Source: Pseudomonadota bacterium (GTDB lineage Bacteria > Desulfobacterota > Desulfovibrionia > Desulfovibrionales > Desulfovibrionaceae). Taken from it: a stretch of DNA of 64,000 nucleotides. Position 1 is the stretch's first letter. Every line of letters starts with the position of its first letter. Positions 52,344-60,544 of the stretch are shown here, in pieces. The stretch covers positions 1 to 64,000 of the forward strand of contig JAEYOJ010000066.1 in the NCBI GenBank assembly GCA_023411815.1, in the 5' to 3' direction. A model generated the notes under the pieces. It ran no database searches, was not told the origin of the DNA, and saw only the letters and a program-made list of their open reading frames with translations. The position numbers and the translations under genes were made by a program.

Positions 52344-53738
52344 ATGTCCGACAAGAAACTCTGGGGTGGCAGGTTCGCGGCCGAGACCGACAAGCTCGTG
52401 GAGGCCTACACCGAATCCGTGTCCTTTGACCGCGAACTGTGGGCCGAGGACATCGCGGGCTCCAAGGCGCACGCGCGCATGCTGGCCCGGCAGGGCGTGA
52501 TCCCCGCCGAGGACGCCCAGGCCATCGTGGCCGGGCTGGAGGCGGTGCAGGCCGAGATAGAGCAGGGCGAGTTCGCCTGGCGCGCTGACCGCGAGGACGT
52601 GCACATGAACATCGAGGCCCGGCTGACTGAACTCGTCGGCGACGCTGGCAAACGGCTGCACACCGGCCGCAGCCGCAACGATCAGGTAGCCCTGGATTTC
52701 CGCCTGCACGTCTCTCGTCGGCTGGCCCTGTGGGGGGAGTTGCTGGCGAGGCTGGTGGGAGTTCTGTGCGAGCGCGCCGAGGAGCACGCGGACACGCTGC
52801 TGCCCGGCCACACGCACCTGCAGCCGGCCCAGCCCGTGAGCCTTGGCCATCACCTGCTGGCTTACGCCCAGATGTTCCGCCGCGACCATGAGCGCATCGC
52901 GGATTGTCTCGTGCGCGTGCGCGTTTCGCCCTTGGGCGCGGCGGCCTTGGCCGGGACGACTTATCCGCTCGATCCCGCATCCGTGGCCGAAGAACTGGGC
53001 TTTCCGGCAACCTTCAGGAACAGCATGGACGCCGTGTCCGACCGAGACTTCGCGGCCGAGGCCCTGTTCTGCGGCAGTCTGATCATGGCCCACCTGAGCC
53101 GCCTGTGCGAGGAGATCATCATCTGGGCCAACCCGGCCTTCGGCTTCGTGCGCCTGCCCGACGGCTACGCCACCGGCAGCAGCATCATGCCCCAGAAGAA
53201 GAATCCGGACGTGGCCGAAATCATGCGCGGCAAGACCGGCAGGGTCTACGGCAGCCTCATCGGCCTGCTGACCACGCTCAAGGGTTTGCCGCTCACGTAC
53301 AACCGTGACCTCCAGGAGGACAAGGAGCCCTTCTTCGATACGGACAAGACCGTGCGCCTGTCCCTGGATTGCATGGCCGGCATGCTGGCGGAAATGGCCT
53401 TCGTGCCCGATGCCATGCGTGCGGCACTCGGGCGTGGCTTCCTCAACGCCACGGAGCTGGCCGACTACTTGGTGGGCAAGGGCCTGCCGTTCCGCGAGGC
53501 GCACCACGTCACAGGCAGGGCCGTGGCCTGGTGCGAAAAGCACGGCAAGCGGCTGGAGGACTTGAGCCTGGAGGATCTGCGGGGCTTCTCGGAGCTGATT
53601 GGCGAGGACGTGTTCCAGATCCTGGCCTACGAATCCGCCGTGGCCCGGCGCACCATCTCCGGCGGCACCGCGCCCGTGCGCGTGCGCGAGCAGATCGTCG
53701 AGATGCGCGAGTGGCTGGCGCGGGTCGCGTCGGCGTAG
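52344..53738 (+). CDS. argH: Argininosuccinate lyase
   Basis: A 464-residue fumarase/aspartase-superfamily enzyme that releases arginine and fumarate. It has the N-terminal WGGRFAAETDKLVEAYTESV, HTGRSRNDQVALDFRL near residue 110, GHTHLQPAQPVSLGHHLLAY near 155, and the signature GSSIMPQKKNPDVAEIMRGK near 280. Its ribosome-binding site GGAGG (52332-52336) lies within the conserved end of a dispersed repeat. It completes the argF-argG-argH set; the earlier arginine genes are not in this window. Confidence 0.95.
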   Translation: MSDKKLWGGRFAAETDKLVEAYTESVSFDRELWAEDIAGSKAHARMLARQGVIPAEDAQAIVAGLEAVQAEIEQGEFAWRADREDVHMNIEARLTELVGDAGKRLHTGRSRNDQVALDFRLHVSRRLALWGELLARLVGVLCERAEEHADTLLPGHTHLQPAQPVSLGHHLLAYAQMFRRDHERIADCLVRVRVSPLGAAALAGTTYPLDPASVAEELGFPATFRNSMDAVSDRDFAAEALFCGSLIMAHLSRLCEEIIIWANPAFGFVRLPDGYATGSSIMPQKKNPDVAEIMRGKTGRVYGSLIGLLTTLKGLPLTYNRDLQEDKEPFFDTDKTVRLSLDCMAGMLAEMAFVPDAMRAALGRGFLNATELADYLVGKGLPFREAHHVTGRAVAWCEKHGKRLEDLSLEDLRGFSELIGEDVFQILAYESAVARRTISGGTAPVRVREQIVEMREWLARVASA

Positions 53739-53772
53739 CGTTTATTGCATGAGAACCGGGAAGGACTTGGCC

Positions 53773-53820
53773 CTCCCCGAGCCCCACCCACCAGGGGCGG
53801 ACGCGCCCCTGGACCCGCGC
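53773..53820. repeat. Dispersed hairpin repeat after argH
   Basis: CCCTCCCCGAGCCCCACC then CCAGGGGCG / CGCCCCTGG followed by ACCCGCG. This copy matches the one after lon (47424-47452) over about 30 bases with a single added base. Confidence 0.75.
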
Positions 53821-53873
53821 AGTTCGTTCGCGCATTGTTCAGGCATACCTGGTCATAAGGCGCAGCAAAATGG

Positions 53874-53909
53874 AAACGGCCGCACTCCTTGCAAGGAGTG
53901 CGGCCGTTT
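53874..53909. terminator. Terminator of the S1-domain gene (bidirectional)
   Basis: AAACGGCCGCACTCCTT / AAGGAGTGCGGCCGTTT, a perfect 17-bp stem around GC. It lies 24 bases after the S1-protein stop on the minus strand and has a T run on the plus strand. Confidence 0.8.
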
Positions 53910-53933
53910 TAGTTGCTGAAGAGTAGGGCGGGC

Positions 53934-55400
53934 CTACTTTTTCTTCTTCATGGCTTCCTGGAGCTTCTGGCCCAGGGTGCCGAAGCCGCCGCCCGTCGGA
54001 CCGGCCACGGGGGCCGCGGGCTTGCTGAACTTCTTCCAGTCCTCGGCGCCGCGATCCTCGCCCGTGCCCAGCGTGATCTTGCGCTCGGCGGGATTGATCT
54101 CGTCCACGGTGATCTGCACCGTGTCGCCGGGCTTGAGGGCCTCGAAGCTGGCCGGCTTCTGGGACTTGGAGATGCGCGATTTGGGCAGCAGCCCGGTCAC
54201 GCCCGGCTCCAGCTGGATGAAGATGCCGAAGGCCTCCTGCTTCTCGACCGTGCCGGAGTAGGATTGGCCGACCTTGAACTTGGCGGGAACCTGCTCCCAC
54301 GGGTCGCCGGCGGTGTCGCGCAGGGACAGGGAGATGCGCCTGTTGGCCAAGTCCACGTCCTTGATCTTCACCGAGATGTCCTGGCCGGGGCTGACCACGT
54401 CGCCGGGCTTGGAGATGCGCCGGGTGTAGCTCAGCTCGCTCACGTGCACGAGGCCCTCGATGCCGGGGGCGATCTCCACGAAGGCGCCGAAGTCGGCCAG
54501 GCGGACCACCTTGCCCTGTACCGTGTCGCCGTCCTGGAAACGGCCGCCGATGGTCGTCCAGGGGTCGGCCTCGGCCTGCTTCAGTGATAGGGAAATCTTG
54601 AGGCGGCCTTCCTTCTTGCCCTGCTCGACGGCGAGCACCTTGGCCTTGACCCGCTGTCCAGCTTCGACCGCGGCCGAGGGATCCTCGACGCGCGACCAGG
54701 AAAGCTCCGAGATGTGGGCCATGCCTTCCAGGCCCGGCATGATCTCAATGAAGGCGCCATAGGGCATGAGCTTGCTCACGGTGCCTTCGATGATGTCGCC
54801 TGGCTTGATCTCGGCCTGGAATTTCTCCGCGGACTCCTTCTGGGCCTGGGCCAGCAGCTCGCGGCGCGACAGGACGACGTTGCGGCCGCCCTGCTCGAAC
54901 TTGATGACCAGGAATTCGTAGGTATTGCCCACGTAGATAGAGGGATCCTCGACGTACTGTAGGTCCATCTGGCTCACGGGACAGAACGCCCGCTTGCGCA
55001 TGACCTCGACGCTGAAGCCTCCCTTCACTGCTTCCTTGACCCGGCCTTCCACCGGCACGCGGCTCTCGAAGGCGTCGCGCAGGGCCTGCATGCTTCCGGC
55101 CCCGGACAGCGCGCGGGAGAGCTTGACCTGTCCGCCGGAGACATCCACCACGTAGAGCTGCAACACGTCCCCTTCGGCGAAGGGGACCACGCCTTCCTCG
55201 TTCTTGAGCTCATCGGCGGCGACCACGCCGTCGGTCTTTGCTCCCGTATCCACGAAAACGGTGTCGGCGCTGATGGAGACGATGCGGCATTCGACCTTGT
55301 CTCCGACCTTGAGGCCTTCGCCTCTGCCCTGTTCGTAATCGTGGAGAAGATCGGCGAAGGACTCCTCCGGCCCGGCCGCCTTCTTGCCTTCCTCAACCAT
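53934..55400 (-). CDS. Ribosomal protein S1-like RNA-binding protein (five S1 domains)
   Basis: A 488-residue protein made of five S1 domains. These begin near residues 28 (VGDKVECRIVSISADTVFVD), 110, 195 (GDIIEGTVSKLMPYGAFIEI), 280 (GDTVQGKVVRLADFGAFVEI) and 375 (VGQSYSGTVEKQEAFGIFIQL). The basic tail ends MKKKK. Shorter than the usual six-domain S1 (about 560 residues), so it may be a paralogue of rpsA or the organism's S1 equivalent. AAGGAG lies 7 bases before the ATG. Confidence 0.88.
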   Translation of the reverse strand: MVEEGKKAAGPEESFADLLHDYEQGRGEGLKVGDKVECRIVSISADTVFVDTGAKTDGVVAADELKNEEGVVPFAEGDVLQLYVVDVSGGQVKLSRALSGAGSMQALRDAFESRVPVEGRVKEAVKGGFSVEVMRKRAFCPVSQMDLQYVEDPSIYVGNTYEFLVIKFEQGGRNVVLSRRELLAQAQKESAEKFQAEIKPGDIIEGTVSKLMPYGAFIEIMPGLEGMAHISELSWSRVEDPSAAVEAGQRVKAKVLAVEQGKKEGRLKISLSLKQAEADPWTTIGGRFQDGDTVQGKVVRLADFGAFVEIAPGIEGLVHVSELSYTRRISKPGDVVSPGQDISVKIKDVDLANRRISLSLRDTAGDPWEQVPAKFKVGQSYSGTVEKQEAFGIFIQLEPGVTGLLPKSRISKSQKPASFEALKPGDTVQITVDEINPAERKITLGTGEDRGAEDWKKFSKPAAPVAGPTGGGFGTLGQKLQEAMKKKK

Positions 55401-56001
55401 ATGATTCTCCTTGACGCAATCTTTCGCTGCGAGACCGGTCCTTGATAGAGAAGAATGCCTCCGGCTACAAGGGCCGCAAGCGTCTATTTTTTTCTGGCGA
55501 GGTCGAGGAGCCTGCGGGGAAGCGCAAGGTAGTTTCTTGCCGCACTGACCGCGAGAACGTGGCATTGGTCAAATTGCGCCATTCCGGCACAGGGGCAGGC
55601 CACACGCGGCGCCATGTCGCTTGGCGCGAGTGCGCGCCAGCACCTCGGCACAGGAGAGAGCGCTTGTGGCCTGAACGGACGCAGGCAGCCGCCGGTGATT
55701 CCCGGGAGTCAGGGTCATGAAGAAGGACACGACACTTCAATCGGGGCCATGTACGAGACTTATGCGCGGCGCGGAATTGGAGGAGGGGGACGGCATGATG
55801 CGGCTGGTATCCGGTAGCCCCACCCATAAGACTATAGGCTGATCTTTGCGGACGACTTGCCGGGCCGTTTCCAGCGACTTGACAATCTCGCAGTCCGCTC
55901 CCTATAGCTGGTAACATCATTAAAACCAAAACACGGAGAAAACTACACTTTCCATATCGGTTCGAGTTTCAGGCTCATGGCAAAAACTTCAGGGAAGGGA
56001 G
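55401..56001. other. Long intergenic region between S1-like and EF-G-like genes
   Basis: About 600 bases between divergent genes. Near 55450 it has a partial dispersed-repeat start (AGAATGCCTCCGGCT). The promoter for the EF-G-like gene lies at 55879-55908. The middle 350 bases hold no convincing gene or recognised riboswitch. Confidence 0.5.
55879..55908 (+). promoter_or_regulatory. Sigma-70 promoter for the EF-G-like gene
   Basis: Perfect TTGACA, an 18-base spacer, TATAGC. The predicted leader is about 90 bases. Confidence 0.6.
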
Positions 56002-56007
56002 ATGCGC

Positions 56008-58065
56008 ATGCTGGAGAAACAAAGGACCTACGCTCTAATCGGCCACGGAGGCAGCGGCAAGACCTCCGTGGCCGAGATGCTGCTCTATAGCGCCGGAGCA
56101 GTCAACCGACTCGGCAAGATAGAAGAGGGCACAACGGCTCTCGACTACGAGCCCGAGGAAATCAAACGGCGCGGTTCCATTCAGCCCGGCTTCTTCCGTT
56201 ACCTGTGGAACAAAAATCCCCACTATCTCATCGACATCCCCGGTGACAATAATTTCATAGGCGACATGGCCTACATCCTTACGGCCGCGGATAGCGCCGT
56301 GCTCGTCATCGATGCCGTGGACGGCGTCAAGCCGCTTACGCGCAAGATATGGAACGAGGCCAAATCCCGTGGGTTGCCCGGCATGGTCGTCGTCACCAAG
56401 CTCGACCGTGACAGGGCCAACTTCGAGATGGCCTTCCAGGGCCTCAAGGACAAGCTCGGCATACGCCCTGTCCTTCTGTACATGCCCATTGGCCAGCAGC
56501 AAAATTTCAAGGGCTTGGTGGACGTGCTCGCCGGAAAGGCCCTCATGTTCGACGGCTCCGGCGGGGTGAGCGAGGCCGCCATTCCGGCCGACTTGGCCGA
56601 CGAGGCCCAGACATTGCGCGAGACCATGATCGAGAACATCGCCGAGAGCGATGAGGAGCTCATGGAGAAATATCTCGAAGTGGGCAGCCTGAGCCCCGAG
56701 GAAATCACCCGCGGTCTGACCAAGGGCGTGGCTTTGGGCGAACTGGTGCCCGTCACGGTCTGCTCCGGCCTGGAGAACAAGGGCGGCCGGCAGATCCTGG
56801 ACGTCATCCAGGATCTGCTGCCTCCGCCGGCCGTGCATGCGCCCTGGATTTCGGCCAAGGGCGAGGAGCGTCCCTCGTCTCCGGAGGCGCCCTTCGCGGC
56901 ATTCGTTTTCAAGACCCTGGCCGATCCTTTCGCCGGCCAGCTCTCGGTCATGCGCATACTTTCGGGCACCCTCGCGCCCGGCGGCACCCCGACCCTGGCC
57001 AACCCGGAACGCGAAGGCAGCGAGCGCATCGGCCAGCCGCTGTTCCTGCAAGGCAAGGAGCAAGTGCCGGCCAAGGAGCCCGTCGGCCCTGGAGCTATCG
57101 TGGCCGTGGCCAAGCTCAAGGATACTCATACCGGCGACACCCTGTGCGACGAGAAGGCCTCCTTCGTGCTCGAAAAACCCCAGCTTCCGACGCGGCTCAT
57201 CACCTTTGCGCTGGCCGCCAAGGAAAAAGGGGAGGAAGACAAGGTCTTCCAGGCCGTCAACAAGCTCCTGGACGAGGATATCACCCTGCATCTGTTCCGT
57301 GACGAGGAGTCGAGCGACATTCTGCTCTCGGGCATGGGCCAGATGCATATCGAGACGGCCGTGGAGAAGGCCAAGCGCCGCTACAAGGTTGATATCGTGC
57401 TCAAGACGCCCAAGGTGCCCTACCGCGAGACTATCAAGGGCAAGGCCGACGTGCAGGGCCGGCACAAGAAGCAATCCGGCGGACGGGGACAGTTCGGCGA
57501 CTGCCACGTGCGCATAGCTCCCCTGCCGCAGGGGGCCGGCTATGAGTTCGTGGACATGATCGTGGGCGGCGCGATCCCGCGCCAGTATATTCCAGCCGTG
57601 GACAAGGGCATCCAGGAGGCCGCCCAGCGGGGTCCGCTCACGGGCAACCCGGTGGTGGACTTCAAGGTTGAACTGTACGACGGCAGCTATCACAACGTGG
57701 ACTCCTCGGAAATGGCCTTCAAGGTCGCCGGCTCCCTGGCCTTCAAGGCCGCCTGCGAAAAGGCCGGCCTCAAGCTGCTGGAGCCCGTGATGCTCATGAG
57801 CGTGTTCGTGCCCGACGAGTTCATGGGCGATGTAATCGGCGACCTGTCCAGCCGGCGCGGCAAGGTGCTCGGCTCCGACTCCCAGGGCGGAGTGACCGAG
57901 ATCAAGGCCCATGTGCCCATGGCCGAGGTGCTGCGTTACGCACCGGATCTGCGCTCCATGACAGGCGGGCAGGGCACCTTCGCCATGGAGTTCGACCATT
58001 ATGAGGAGTGTCCGCCGCCCGTGGCCGAAAAGGTCATTGCGGAAAGCAGAAAGCAGGCCGACTAA
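56008..58065 (+). CDS. Elongation factor G-like GTPase (FusA paralogue)
   Basis: A 685-residue protein with the full EF-G plan: G1 GHGGSGKTSVAEMLL, G3 DIPGDNNF (usually DTPGH), G4 TKLD in place of NKXD, then domains II-V with GRGQFGDCHVRI and PDEFMGDVIGDLSSRRGKVLG. Switch I is unusual, KRRGSIQPGFF instead of ERGITI. These changes place it with the EF-G-like/FusA2 group whose role in translation is unclear, not the housekeeping factor found beside rpsL-rpsG. The second ATG is used because GGGAG lies 6 bases before it; the first is at 56002. Confidence 0.88.
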   Translation: MLEKQRTYALIGHGGSGKTSVAEMLLYSAGAVNRLGKIEEGTTALDYEPEEIKRRGSIQPGFFRYLWNKNPHYLIDIPGDNNFIGDMAYILTAADSAVLVIDAVDGVKPLTRKIWNEAKSRGLPGMVVVTKLDRDRANFEMAFQGLKDKLGIRPVLLYMPIGQQQNFKGLVDVLAGKALMFDGSGGVSEAAIPADLADEAQTLRETMIENIAESDEELMEKYLEVGSLSPEEITRGLTKGVALGELVPVTVCSGLENKGGRQILDVIQDLLPPPAVHAPWISAKGEERPSSPEAPFAAFVFKTLADPFAGQLSVMRILSGTLAPGGTPTLANPEREGSERIGQPLFLQGKEQVPAKEPVGPGAIVAVAKLKDTHTGDTLCDEKASFVLEKPQLPTRLITFALAAKEKGEEDKVFQAVNKLLDEDITLHLFRDEESSDILLSGMGQMHIETAVEKAKRRYKVDIVLKTPKVPYRETIKGKADVQGRHKKQSGGRGQFGDCHVRIAPLPQGAGYEFVDMIVGGAIPRQYIPAVDKGIQEAAQRGPLTGNPVVDFKVELYDGSYHNVDSSEMAFKVAGSLAFKAACEKAGLKLLEPVMLMSVFVPDEFMGDVIGDLSSRRGKVLGSDSQGGVTEIKAHVPMAEVLRYAPDLRSMTGGQGTFAMEFDHYEECPPPVAEKVIAESRKQAD

Positions 58066-58134
58066 ACTGATCGGGGCGGCTTATGGGCCGCCCTTTCCTT
58101 TCGCCTGCCCTAATACCGTTTCAAGGAGAGCCGA

Positions 58135-58659
58135 ATGGCCTTTCCCTATGAAATCGAGACTCCCCGGCTGCGCTTGGTGGCCGGAACGCCGGCATTGACC
58201 CAGGCCGCTCTCGAAAGCCCTAACCGCTTCGCCGCCCTCCTGGGCGCATATCCCGATCCGGGCTGGCCCACGCCCATCATCGGCGGAGCGTTGACCTATT
58301 TCGCCGATACGCTGGCTTCGCATCCCGAACGAACCGGCTGGCTCATCTGGTACATTATCCGCAAGGCCGATCCTGCCGGGGGGCGCGTCATCGGCTCCAC
58401 CGGTTTCAACGGCATGCCCGACGACGAGGGCTCGGTGCGTGTGGGCTTTTCCATCGTCGATGCCCACCGTGGCCATGGTTACGCCACCGAGGCGGTCAAG
58501 GCCATGATCGACTGGGCCTTTGCCCATGGCGCAAAACGCTGCTACTCGCAGACGTTTTCCGAGAACGTCTCCGCCATACGGGTCCTGGAGAAATGCGGTA
58601 TGACCTTCGCCGGGGAGCTGGAGGAAGGCATGGTGGTGTACGAGAAGGTAAAGACATGA
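58135..58659 (+). CDS. GNAT acetyltransferase, RimJ/RimL-like
   Basis: A 174-residue acetyltransferase. The N-terminus ETPRLRLVAGTP is typical of the RimJ/RimL group. A core strand VIGSTGFNGMPDDEGSVRVGFSI is followed by the acetyl-CoA loop HRGHGYATEAVKAMIDWAF and SENVSAIRVLEKCGMTF. AAGGAGAGCCG precedes the ATG. It lies 69 bases after the EF-G-like gene and may be co-transcribed. The substrate is unknown. Confidence 0.88.
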   Translation: MAFPYEIETPRLRLVAGTPALTQAALESPNRFAALLGAYPDPGWPTPIIGGALTYFADTLASHPERTGWLIWYIIRKADPAGGRVIGSTGFNGMPDDEGSVRVGFSIVDAHRGHGYATEAVKAMIDWAFAHGAKRCYSQTFSENVSAIRVLEKCGMTFAGELEEGMVVYEKVKT

Positions 58660-58947
58660 TCCGTCGCGCGTCCGGCCGGGCCGGCAAAGGACCGGCCGGG
58701 CCTCCCGTCCGCTTTGCCCGGCTTGTCTGACCATTCCTTTTCAGCCGATGCGCAGGGGCCGGGATGCTTCTTGCCTTCCCTGGCTCCATTCAATAGGGAC
58801 CTTCCTGACAGGGCAGACAGCTTCATGGATCAACCCAAGTTATTGGCTGGTCGCCGGAAGCGGTTGCTTGGCTTTTCGGTTGATCACGGTAGTTTTTCAA
58901 TTCACTTTTCCAGCCCCGACGTTATCGGCCCGCCCGTGGAGGCGCGC

Positions 58948-59583
58948 ATGCTGCCCTTGTTTTTCAAAGGCCTGGTCATTGGCTTCTCCATCGCCGCCCC
59001 AGTGGGCCCCATAGGCATCCTGTGCATCCGCCGCACCCTCGTCCAGGGCAGGCTATGGGGGCTCCTCACTGGTCTCGGCGCGGCCACGGCGGACGCATTC
59101 TATGGCCTGCTGGCCGCTTTGGGCTTGGCTTCCCTGTCAGGGCTGCTTGCCGGCGGATGGGCTTCCGACGCCTTGCGCCTGGCCGGCGGTCTGTTCCTGA
59201 TCTGGCTGGCCTGGACCACTGTTCGTCCCAGGCCAAAGGGTTCCGGCGAGGGCGCTTCCGCCCCTGTTCGTCCGACGCGCGGGCTTTTGGGCGCATACGC
59301 CACGGCCTTGCTGCTGACCTTGACCAATCCCATGACCATCATGTCCTTTGCGGCCATTTTCGCGGGTCTTGGGTTGGGTGCCGCCGAGAGCTCCCTGGGG
59401 GCGGTCACCATGGTCGCGGGCGTCTTTGCCGGATCCTGCCTCTGGTGGCTGCTGCTTTCCGGAGGCACCAGCCTGTTCGGCTCGCTACTGACCGCAAGAA
59501 CCCGCTGGATCGATCTGGCTTCTGGTACCGTATTGGCCGTCTTCGGCCTGGTCGCAGTGGGCTCGATTCTCGTCGGGGCATAG
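58948..59583 (+). CDS. LysE-family amino-acid exporter
   Basis: A 211-residue inner-membrane protein with about six hydrophobic segments of the LysE/RhtB family. The start GLVIGFSIAAPVGPIGILCIRRTL carries the family PVGP motif, and TNPMTIMSFAAIFAGLG near residue 125 carries the NP motif. GGAGG lies 6 bases before the chosen ATG; the 280 bases upstream are open but show no family features and lack a ribosome-binding site. The transported substrate is unknown. Confidence 0.88.
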   Translation: MLPLFFKGLVIGFSIAAPVGPIGILCIRRTLVQGRLWGLLTGLGAATADAFYGLLAALGLASLSGLLAGGWASDALRLAGGLFLIWLAWTTVRPRPKGSGEGASAPVRPTRGLLGAYATALLLTLTNPMTIMSFAAIFAGLGLGAAESSLGAVTMVAGVFAGSCLWWLLLSGGTSLFGSLLTARTRWIDLASGTVLAVFGLVAVGSILVGA

Positions 59584-59824
59584 CTCGTACGCCTTACGCG
59601 CTTTGATCTGCTCGGCAATTCCCGCGCGTAAAACGAAAAACCTTCTGTGAACCGCTTCGGGGAGAAACCGGGAGCGGAGTCGGATGCGACGACTGAAGGT
59701 GCACGTCATTCAGGCCGGGATCGCTTTCCAATATACCAAAACCGCACCGGATTCCATTTTCCGCCTTGTTCCCTGCCCTGTTTTTGGTTAGACGTTTGAA
59801 CACTTGTGCGGAGAAAGTAATAGT

Positions 59825-60544
59825 ATGCTTCGAACCACTTTTTTCTTTATCTTTTATCCTCTGGTGACTGTTGTTACCAGCGTTCTTTGTATTATCGTTG
59901 GCAGGTCTTTCGCCAATAAACCTGCTGACTTCTTCCAGCGCATATGGGCCAAGACCTGTTTGGTCTTGGCCGGCATCAAGGTCGAGGCGGACCTCTCGGC
60001 CCTGGACCCCGCGCAGACCTATGTGTTCATGGCCAACCACCAGAGCAATTTCGATATCCCCCTCCTTACCGCCTGCCTCGATCGCTGGTCCGTACGCATG
60101 GTGGCAAAGGAGAGTTTGTTTAGAATCCCCATCTTTGGCATGGCCTTGCGCCGCGTGGGCCACATCTCCATTGATCGGGCCAATATGCGCAAGGCCATGC
60201 AGGCCATCCAGGAAGCCGTTGATATCGCCAACTCGGGGATCAGCATTGTCATCTTTCCCGAAGGCACTCGCAGTCGTGATTTCTCCCAGCTCCAGGAATT
60301 CAAGGCTGGCGGTTTCATCCTGGCCATCAAGTGTGATTTGCCCGTGGCTCCGCTTGTCATGTCAGGAAGCGGGGAGATCATGACCAAAGGCCATTGGTTC
60401 ATCCGGCCGGGTACGGTCAGGATCAAGGCCTTGCCGCCCGTGGCGACCGGCAGCTATAGTCTTAAGGAACGGGAGCAGTTCAAGGAAAACCTGCAGCAGG
60501 CCATGAATGGGGCCTACCTGGAGATGCACAGGCATGGCGGATAG
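59825..60544 (+). CDS. plsC: 1-acyl-glycerol-3-phosphate acyltransferase (PlsC-like)
   Basis: A 239-residue membrane-anchored acyltransferase that would make phosphatidic acid. An N-terminal membrane segment (TTFFFIFYPLVTVVTSVLCIIVG) is followed by the catalytic NHQSNFD (HX4D) near residue 73, RIPIFGMALRRVGHI near 105, and FPEGTRS near 145. The ATG has GGAG 11 bases upstream; a TTG seven codons earlier is the alternative. It overlaps the RNase J gene by 11 bases, so the two are coupled. Confidence 0.88.
   Translation: MLRTTFFFIFYPLVTVVTSVLCIIVGRSFANKPADFFQRIWAKTCLVLAGIKVEADLSALDPAQTYVFMANHQSNFDIPLLTACLDRWSVRMVAKESLFRIPIFGMALRRVGHISIDRANMRKAMQAIQEAVDIANSGISIVIFPEGTRSRDFSQLQEFKAGGFILAIKCDLPVAPLVMSGSGEIMTKGHWFIRPGTVRIKALPPVATGSYSLKEREQFKENLQQAMNGAYLEMHRHGG

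Noticed and set aside
58714..58947. N-terminal extension of the LysE-family gene
   Set aside because: The extension is open by chance, is hydrophilic and unlike the family; the start at 58948 has a strong ribosome-binding site and the conserved N-terminus.
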